Positions 32,201 through 40,079 of a stretch of DNA of 64,000 nt are shown here, piece by piece. The number at the start of each line of letters is the position of its first letter. Positions within the stretch are counted from its first letter, which is position 1. The position numbers and the translations under genes were made by a program. The notes beneath the pieces are model-generated. The model did not search any database. It was given only the letters and a program-made list of their open reading frames with translations, and was not told where the DNA came from. Source of the DNA: Amoebophrya sp. A120. Taxonomy: Eukaryota > Sar > Dinophyceae > Syndiniales > Amoebophryaceae. The stretch spans positions 496,001 to 560,000 of the forward strand of contig CAJINV010000009.1 of the NCBI GenBank assembly GCA_905178155.1, read 5' to 3'.

Positions 32201-35175
32201 AGGCTTCTACAACCGAGAAGACGTGCCGGAGTTCCAGACCTTCTTGAGTTCGATGTCAACCTTGTTCTTCATGCTTGCAAAAGGCGTCAAGTTGGAGTTT
32301 CTGTTCGAGAACAACCATTGGCTGCCACAAGCACTTTACGTCACCTACCTGATCGTCGTCTACTTCCTTCTAGTCAACATGTTTATGGCGATCGTCAACG
32401 ACACCTTCACACTTGTCACGTACTCGGCACGACACCAAGGCAGAAAATCATTCGCGCAGGACAGTGTGACATGGTAAGTTTGATGTAGTTGCACCTCGTC
32501 AGGCATTGCAGCAGCAGCTATGACCTATTTAAACAAAAAGGACTTGAGGAAAGAAAGCGCTGATTCGCTTTCTGTCTGCTGACCCTCATCGACACGACAC
32601 TAACACGTATATTCAGGTGCTTCCTGATAAGTTACGCGGCGAAGCTGAAGGGTGAAGTCTTCCTTGGCGGTGACGAACTGGACGAGGATCGAGGGCACCT
32701 GAAAGAGCAGTTTATCGAGGTATCCGCACTGCCAGACGTCTTGCAGAAAGCGTGGGAGGTAAAACGGGAGCAGATTCGATCTCTCGTGCAGCAGAAGGTA
32801 GAAACCATGGGCCACACAGCGGAGATTCAAAAATTAAAAGCCGAATTCGACGACTTCGACAGGAAAGGCGTAATTAGCCGAGTGCAAATACAGAGGCTCC
32901 TTGACGAAGACGAGATACTAGTGCACATCTTGAGCACCAACAAGGCCATTGACGTCATACGACGATTCTCGGTAGCTGTTCTGTTTCACTTTTCCTTTTG
33001 TAGGCCAAGGCCTCTTGGTTATGCAAGTAGTGATCCGTGTGTCAACATTAACTCCCAAGAACGGCAACCGCGCTTCCTTTTTGTGTCCGTGAGCCAGAGA
33101 GTTGACGACGGTGGAGGTGAAAAACCTTCTATCACACGGCTTCGTGTATGTCGTCGCGTCATTTTTGCCCGAGCTGTAGTGTTTAGCACATGAATTCTGG
33201 CTACCTACTTCAACCGGCTGCGCTTACTACAATGGCGCGGGTAGCGCGAGGGCGCGCATACCTGTCATATTCGCACGCCGCACTTTGAGAGCATCCTTTA
33301 GATGCGACAGTTCCCTCAAGTTTGAAGTGTGCACGGTACGGTCCCGCGGGTGCGGTGCTCGAGGGGCTGGCCACCCTGAGGACAGCAACGTAGTGCGGGG
33401 GGCAGTGGAGGGATGCTCTGACAGCCCGCGCCTTTTTTGGAGTTGCATCTCTTCTGCAGCGCTGCGCTGCGTTTGCTTCTGCCGCACACAGGTGTGACGG
33501 CACGACATCGCTAATTGAGAACACATGCCTTACATCGGCCTTGCCTACTTGATGCTTTCACAGATCAATATGAATTTTCCACGTGTCGTGTTTAGCGACG
33601 CTATTCTGACCACCCCAGGGCACACGTGTGCAATCCTGCAATCGCGCGGGGAGTACGGTCAGCCGTGCAATCCTGCCATTGCCGCACGCCCATTGGGGTT
33701 GAGGATGTGGATCTGGTTGTGCTGACCTAATTAACTCCTCCCTCGGGGTCCCGCGGGTGCGACGCCAGAGGGATGTCGCCTAGCGCTCCTGATGACGGCG
33801 ACGTAGTGCGAAGCTCAGGCTTCCGCAGGGATCTCGGGCGGCAGCCCGTGCGCTTTTCTTTGTTTTTCCAAGTACGACGAAGGACGAAGAGTTGTCGTGG
33901 TGCCTTCGTTTTGGCGTTGCATTTTTCGCCAAAAAGAACCAAAACGATCTACTTGAATGCGGAGATGCAGTAGGTCCATCATTTTCATCTTGCACGACGA
34001 GTGACCACTACAGCTGGTACTCATACAAAAATTCAGGTGCCGCAATTCCGCAACAGTAACGACGATGCCTTCCACGAGATTACAACGCTTCAAGAAAACG
34101 TCTTCTCCAAACTGGAAGAGTTTGACGGTGGCGAAAACAAGCTCGAGTTCGGCTGCATAGAAACGTACAGGCGCACGACATGAATGATGTTTTCTTTTTT
34201 CTTGTTTCCTGAACCTGAACTTTCGCAACGAAATTGAAATAGTGGTCCTCACTGCATGATCGTACTTTATTTTTTACGAACAATGAGCAATACAGACAGC
34301 GATGTCGTCGCGCATCAATCACATTATTCTTGACACATCAGGTTGAAACTCGTGTCCACGGGGTTACAGGATGCCATGAGTGAGATATCAGAATGAAAAA
34401 TCCCCCCTCCCCATATTAAAACGAACTTTCTGATGCTGGATTTGCGTACACAAATCAGATTTGTCTTGCTGGCGAGGACTGCAGGTCCATATTAATCCCG
34501 AGCCGCCAGGTTTTGGCCTAGGCGCTTAGCATGACAGACGTCTACGCTGTAGCTAAAACAGCACGACAAACCGCCTGTAGAATGCGGCGGAGCTTGTTGT
34601 GGAGTTGCCTTCATGCAACACAGAGACGATTTGTGACCTCAAATCAGCAACATAAATTTTCGGCAGCATACCTTTTCAATATGGGGAGGGGGGATTTTTC
34701 CTTTTGATATGAGATCCAGAACCAATGGCGAAACGAGCTGACGTCCGTGCTGGAGTCGACCAACCACCTCGCCAGTTATCAAATGTAAAAATGTCTGGGT
34801 CTGGAAGAATACGAGATCTGTCATGCTAGTCTGGCATGACACTGAGCTCTGTATTGCGTGGCCAGCAAGAGGTCCTCTAGTCTGTCATGCAAAAACGCTG
34901 TCTGTCATGCGGAATACGCAACACGGAGGCACGGAAAAGTCTGTCATGCTTGGCAGTGTATTACAGTGCCATTTCTATTCACTGACATGCATCACAACTT
35001 TCCCGACCCAGACATATTTGCAGTGCATACCATTATCTTGACGACGATGACTCAAAAAATGGAAAAGATCCAGATGAATCACACGTCCATTGTCCACGAA
35101 GCTGGCTTGCAGCAGGTCACCGCAACCAAGGAGGACGACAAAAACAAAAAGGGCGGAGGAGGCTCGGCGGGCTAG
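29254..35175 (+). CDS. Polycystin-2-type (PKD2/TRPP) cation channel, ten exons
   Basis: A six-transmembrane, non-selective, usually Ca2+-permeable channel of the polycystin family, often ciliary in other eukaryotes. Exons read by phase: 29254-29735, 30321-30627, 30953-31054, 31546-32035, 32185-32473, 32617-32971, 34037 to about 34119, 34342-34386, 34716-34783 and 35024-35175, giving about 790 residues. S1 is LIVYEAFFYMIGVLMLTLYI. The extracellular polycystin domain ends in the family signature STRAVIVENTVVNPN...RLLFEFNAFG, split across exons 2 and 3. S2 (FMFLVIFRAFFFLYFVAAVW), S3 (WNLLDVVIIVLFGIHL), S4-S5 (LLDRFRILTRTIERTFEDLA) and S6 (YFLLVNMFMAIVNDTF) follow. The pore segment reads FFMLAKGVKLEF. 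The C-terminus has a degenerate EF-hand-like loop (DFDRKGVISRVQ: Lys at position 5, Gln at 12) and a coiled coil. Three introns are inverted-repeat elements with non-GT/AG ends. The exon 7 end is uncertain (34119 or 34164). Confidence 0.85.
31055..31545 (+). mobile_element. Introner-like element (intron 3 of the polycystin gene)
   Basis: Left arm 31061-31100 and right arm 31504-31542 are inverted copies of about 38 bases; the core of each is ATGATCATACT. The insert is flanked by CGCG (31055-31058 and 31546-31549). Removing one CGCG plus the insert restores the frame ...PIYR|DTIRAT... in the S1-S2 region. No GT/AG pair can do this; CG/AG or GC/GC ends would be needed. Inside is another perfect inverted pair (GTATGACCACTTTTTTTAGC near 31147 and its complement near 31276), so the element looks nested. 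Confidence 0.75.
32972..34036 (+). other. Large polycystin intron 6 with a diverged duplicated segment
   Basis: A 1,065-bp intron with canonical ends (GTAGCT...ATTCAG), joining two phase-0 exons. It holds two related GC-rich blocks near 33337-33470 and 33747-33915 that share GGTCCCGCGGGTGCG, ACGTAGTGCG and CAGCCCG in the same order. A repeated GTGCAATCCTGC lies between them near 33630-33680. Open frames here are short and have no relation to the channel. Confidence 0.6.
34385..34710 (+). mobile_element. Introner-like element (intron 8 of the polycystin gene)
   Basis: The 33-base terminal inverted repeats at 34385-34417 and 34678-34710 share GAAAAATCCCCCCTCCCC. The flanks repeat GAGAT (34382-34386, 34711-34715), overlapping the element end by AT. 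Precise removal gives the in-frame coiled coil AMSEIQNQWRNEL. None of the six possible cut positions inside the repeat gives GT/AG; AT/AG is the nearest. The element carries GCATGACAGA (34529-34538), the complement of a decamer found in other introns. Confidence 0.85.
34784..35023 (+). mobile_element. Introner-like element (last intron of the polycystin gene)
   Basis: Inverted terminal repeats at 34784-34804 and 35001-35023 share ATGTCTGGGTC. The 240-bp insert is a multiple of three, and frame continuity (SYQ...HTIILTTMTQKMEKI) requires that length. GT at 34785 with AG at 35023 would shift the frame, so TG/AG or a cut inside a TG direct repeat is implied. Four direct TCTGTCATGC copies lie inside (34817, 34881, 34901, 34940) plus an inverted copy near 34833. 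Confidence 0.7.
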
Positions 35176-35970
35176 TTGGCGAAATCGCTGAGTCTTGCGC
35201 AAAACTGTTTACAGCACGAGGGGAACAACGTAAGGCGCCACTACACTTGACTATACTAAAACAAAAATAGAGATTTCAACCAATCCGAACCGGTTCACTA
35301 TCCTATCCTTGTAAATTCGATTCTAGCAAATTAAAGTCAAACAGTAGAGCACTCTTGTGCCCGCATGAGCTGCTGCTAGCTACAGAAACCAAACCTATTC
35401 TGATTTTGTTATTCGATTATACACCAGACACAAGATGTTATTCGCGTTTTTGATTAATGTCAGACAAGGGCGTGAGCAGAGAGGAACAGGCGATGAAGTG
35501 TAGAAGGGTCGACGCAAAAAAGCTATGACGCGATGATGTGGCACCTGCCGCTCTGCAGTGTCTAGCGAGTAGCTTCTGCCTCGGCCGCGCGAGGACGTTT
35601 GTCCAGAATTCGAGATAATTGCACCAGATCTTCAGAGCTTGATGTTGTTCCAGTATCTGTTGATGTTGGCAGTTGTTGTACGCTTTTGCGAGTTGTATTT
35701 CAAATGTTTCGAAACAGATTTACACAGTAGCCCTGTTCTGCCTCTGTATCTGTTGCAGAGACCAGCAGACACACCAGAGCGCGTAGTTTGTGTGACGCGT
35801 CTATCGCTTTCCAAGTGTGTTCGTGAGACCAGGTCGCAATGAGAGTGCCGCGAGAGCAATGTGCATGGTATGAGGGAGAAGAACGACAGGTGCAATGAAA
35901 CGCAGGTGGTGGCAGGCGAAGAAGATCTTCAAGTTGTCCGTGATCCAAGAAGTTCTCAGATAAGTACGCT
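35176..35970. other. Intergenic tract
   Basis: About 0.8 kb between the channel and the first NLAG gene. Only short frames on both strands are seen, with no recognised element. Confidence 0.5.
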
Positions 35971-38900
35971 ATGACCCACTGCGGGATCTCCATCTTCCGA
36001 TTTTGCGTCCATGCGCCCTTTAGCGTTTCTCTGAAAAAAGCACCAACAATGCTCGGCGGCTTCACGCGCCTGATCCTGCCATCTGTCGTGGCGTGGGCAC
36101 GGCGAGTCTTCTCAAGCGCAGTGGCGCTTGCATCACGAATACTCGGCGCAAAATTTTTTTCCGGCTTCATCAATGGCAGTGCTGTCAAACCCTTTCTCAC
36201 ACTGCCCTGGATGCAGCTTTTCCTGAATGTGGGCAACGAAAAACTTGGCTGGACACTTTATAGCGGCGTAGGTTCAGATGAGAATGAGACTGGCAAGCCC
36301 ACCACTACCGCTGATGGTTCGGCCACGAAAAGCACAGCCGGCGCGACTTCTACTACGGGCAAAAATGCTGATCCAGCAGCGCCTACTACGACACTTCTGC
36401 ATGAAGACGAGGTCCCGCCCGATTTTGTTTGGGCACAGTTCGTGAACCTTGCCGGGGATCGGTTTTTCCCGTTTTGGTTTTTCGAGGAGCAAAAGGTCAA
36501 AGTAGAGCGGAAAGATGTTTTGGACACTACCTTGGAGTTGGTAAAGTCCAAGTTTGTCGAGGAACGAGAGAACGTATCCAGGAAAAAACACACATCCACA
36601 TCCAACTTGTCATGCAAAACATACATAAAATTCTGTCTCTGTCATGCAAAAAATGGATGTGGATGGGTTTTTTTCTGTGGATAGAACGTTCGCAAGTTTT
36701 ACAGATGGCAGGAGGAGCGGAACAGGGCCATGATGGAGCACCAGTACTGGTTTTTCCGCGACATTCTGCACTGGTACGCGCTCTCTGAAGAGGGGAAGCC
36801 GGTGTTAGCGGGAACTGCGCAAGATGACAATGCAGGCGAAAGCACAACAGCTTCTGCTGTCGGAAAACCGCAAGGAAAAGGAGAGACAAAAAATGAAGCC
36901 AAACAAATAACAATAAGATCACCTCCTTCGCAGGCTACGACGAGCACAGCGGTAGGTCAAGGAGAAGGAGCTGCTAGTGAGACTTCTCGGGACGCACAAC
37001 CACAAGATTTGAACGAGGGAGACGAGAACAAGTGTGACGCTCAGTATCGGGCCCGGGCGGACGAGGCCTCCACCAGCACAATGAAAGACCGTTTAGTAGA
37101 AGAACTCGCTGGAGTATCCGTGTCGACGAGTAGTACAACCAGCTCAACGAGCGCAGGAACCGGCTGCAACGAGGATGAAAATGCAGCAGCAACAAGAAGT
37201 TGTTTATCTTCAACTTCCGGCTCCGAAGATGTCGATAGCGAAGGGGCGTCGAAGCAGGGCCAGGCACAAGATCAAGGGGACCACGAGGCTGAAGTTGAAC
37301 AAGAGCCTTCAAATAGTACGATAGAAGCGCAAGTAGATGAACGAGAAAACGGCCTGCATCCGGCCGACGAAGAGCCTGCGCCGCTGTACTGCAAGCTGCT
37401 GGAGATCGAGGTGCGACTGCTGGATTCCGAGCAGCGCGAGCTGGAGGAGTACCAGACCCGGCTGCGCGCCGGCGGTCCCGACAGCCCGGACCACAGCGTG
37501 TTGCTCGAGGAGAGGACGCTGCTGCTCCGGTTCTGGGAGGTGGAAAACCAGCTGGATTCCACGTTCCAGCACTGCCAGGGCACGTTCAACAAGTGGAAAC
37601 GGAGCAAAGACAGCTCGGAGGCGATCGGCAAAGAGCTGCAGAAAGCCCATCCGGATTTTAACGAGCAAATTGCGCACCTGTGGGAGCAGAATCGGGTGGC
37701 GCAGCGCGGCGCTGTCGGCACGAGAAGGGCATTTGAGAACCAGCGCCGGGGCGTCGGGAAGGAATTCACGAAGACGGCCACCCTGCAGGTTTTCATGGAC
37801 ATATCTGCTGAGTTTGTCGTGTTTGTCGACGGGAAATTTGTCGGGCTGATGAAGGACTTCCGCGAGTGCATGCGGGGCACCACCTGGGCTTTGTGTCACC
37901 TCACGCCCGAGGTTATGAAGGAAGACGAGAACGGCGTGCTCTTTTTCAACCAACTAATACCGGTGATTGGCAGGTTCTACCGTTTTGACAAATACAAGTG
38001 CGACATACCGTTGGACGAGGACGAAACAGTTGGCTCTGCGCCTAATCCGACCACCTTGGCCGACCAAAAGAAAAGCACGGTCACTGGCGCAACCATTCGT
38101 CGTGAATGCACCGGTCCTGCGCCCTCCTTTCGGCTGCTGCGTTGCGGGGAGTCGGACAGTGCGGGACACGTGGCGGGCGGGCAAGCAGCGGGAACGCAGG
38201 CGGGGGACGAGCCGGAGAGTCACATTGTCCACGCACACCGGAAATGCGTAATTTTGCAGCAACTGCAGCGCCTTGCCTCTCTGCACTCGCCCGCGTGCCG
38301 TGCACAGTACGCACTCGGGTCAATGCCGCTGATGAAGTCCCTCTCGCAGTTGTCAAAGAGGAAGAGACCACTCACAGGCACAACTGACTCATCTACCATT
38401 ACTGCTGCAACCGCTTCTACACCGAGCACAGAGAGGACAGAGCCGCCCGAGGGCGGAGCTGCTTCGGCAAGAGCGACGGCACCTTCATCGCCATCACGAG
38501 AATCGGAAAAGAAAGCGCCCGAGGTAGCAGCAGACGAACCTTTCCCAGTCAGATCAGAACAAGATTTGACGACGATGACGCGCGCGTTGGCGGATTTGAA
38601 AAACGCCTACCCGTCGGAATTTATCGTCGCGCCGTATTTCTGCACCAGTGACGACGATCTGTTGTTTGTCCTGCAAGGGAAACAAGACGGCGAGGACGAA
38701 GAGGAGGACGTGGCGACACCAAACGAATGCCAAACACTGCTAGACCACGTCGACACTCCTTGCGGTTCAAGTGGTTTTGGGCGAGACGAGGGATACAACT
38801 TCCGTGAATCCGAATACAAGCAATGCCTTTATGATTCGCGAGAGAAGCGGTCGCCAAGTCCACGAGGCCCGATTTCAGGACTTGCTTCGACGCCAGAGAG

Positions 38901-39636
38901 TAGACGCTTCGCCTTGGCAGAAGGTCCTCGTAAAGCCGCAGCAAAAACCGCAAAGACAGGCGTTGAAGATGCGAGTCCCAATTCCCCGGACGAAGACGCT
39001 GCGCGGCCATACAGCGCCGGATCGGCGCTAACACTAACACATTCTGACGAGAAGAAGGAGTGCATCTCGGAGACCGAGACAACGTCATCGTCTCATTTAA
39101 CAACCACAAGCGCAACAAGTAGTTCGAGCAGTTCGACGGGGCGATCTCCTGCAACTACGGCAGGCTCGAGTTGTTGTTCGAGCCCCAGCGTGGTAGAAGC
39201 CGAAGCTGCTGCAGGCAACCCCTCCTTGTCGAACAACAAAACAAAAGATGATCATGATCAAGACAAAGACTGCAGCAGCCCTGGCGGGGGCGAGGACGGT
39301 CCATCCCTCGACGTGTACAATGTGGGCGTCTTGATAAAGAACACGGAGTACCTGTTTCACAACGCAGGAGAAGCAAGCGAAAGAAATCTCTCTGTAACAG
39401 AAGCAGGCCCATCTGGCACAGGAGCGGCGCAGCAGCGGCCCCTTCATCCCGTGCACGTGCTCGAACTTCCGGACGACATGTCGGCCCATTTGCAGCCCAC
39501 GTTCACGAAGGAAGAGTGGACCAAGATGCAGCGAGAAGGCAGTCGCGCAGCACTAAACACGGAGATCGACCACGTCATCAATAACAACTACTGGCTCATG
39601 GCACCAGCTCCTGGAAATCAGACTGCCGCGACATGA
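35971..39636 (+). CDS. NLAG-1: first tandem NLAG-family protein (two exons)
   Basis: The longest member, about 1,160-1,185 residues, with no known function. Exon 1 runs from 35971 (or the better-placed ATG at 36049) to about 36573. Exon 2 runs from about 36685 to 39636. Splicing out the 111 or 114 bases between them gives FVEEREN|VRKFYRWQEER in frame. Family modules are: an N-terminal amphipathic/hydrophobic segment; WAQFVNLAGDRFF (near 36430); acidic Ser/Thr linker; PLYCKLLEIEVRLLDSEQ (37380-37434); helical hairpin; VFMDISAEFVVFVDGKFVGL (37790-37850) followed by ECMRGTTWA; FRLLRCGES (38128); FIVAPYFCTSDDDLLFVL (38620-38673); a long acidic low-complexity stretch; and VYNVGVLIKNTEYLF (39316-39360). 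Unlike the others it has an extra C-terminal tail of about 90 residues. Confidence 0.8.
36575..36683 (+). mobile_element. Introner with TIRs and target duplication in NLAG-1
   Basis: A 109-bp insert with near-perfect 30-base terminal inverted repeats; both ends begin TATCCA and share CATCCACATCCA. It is flanked by GAACG (36570-36574 and 36684-36688). The G of the duplication plus the element's TA makes a GT donor. The element's final A plus the next G makes an AG acceptor, so a 111-bp GT/AG intron results that keeps frame. An in-frame stop lies at its end, so it must be spliced. It holds two copies of TGTCATGCAAAA. Confidence 0.9.
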
Positions 39637-40079
39637 GGAAATTACTGCGCTGGATTTGGAGGTTGGTGTCGTTGTTGTTCAGCTCCAAGAGTGAGAGTCA
39701 ATCGACTTGTTCTGCAGTGGCCAGTGTCCTATCGTCGTGACTGTTATGGTCCTTGCCTTCTTGAGGCGCTCCACAATTTAAATTTTGTTTTTCCGCGAGC
39801 AGTTTTCAAGAGCCGCAACAGTGTTCCTTTAAAACGCACATCGGTGTACTCTTGCGTGAAAAGGAAGCTGTCCGCGGAACGACCTTGCCAAGAGATCATA
39901 CATTTTGATCCTATACGCTTTTCCGTTTTTCTTTCTGAAACTCGCGGCCAGTAGTTTTTCACGGTCCTACGTTTTCGTGTTGCAGGCGTTTTTTGTTTGT
40001 TTACTCGCAGAGACAAATAGTAAAACTCAGCCGTTCATCTCCTCCTGCGGCCCTCCATCTCACCATCTTGTGTTTCAAG
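39637..40079. other. NLAG-1/NLAG-2 spacer
   Basis: 443 bases, rich in T and with stops in all frames. No recognised element. As at NLAG-3 and NLAG-5, the next start codon follows an A/G-rich string (TTTCAAG). Confidence 0.5.

Noticed and set aside
36570-36700. Frameshift or pseudogene in NLAG-1
   Set aside because: The in-frame stop lies at the end of an inverted-repeat insert with target duplication, and removal restores the family sequence, so an intron is the better reading.
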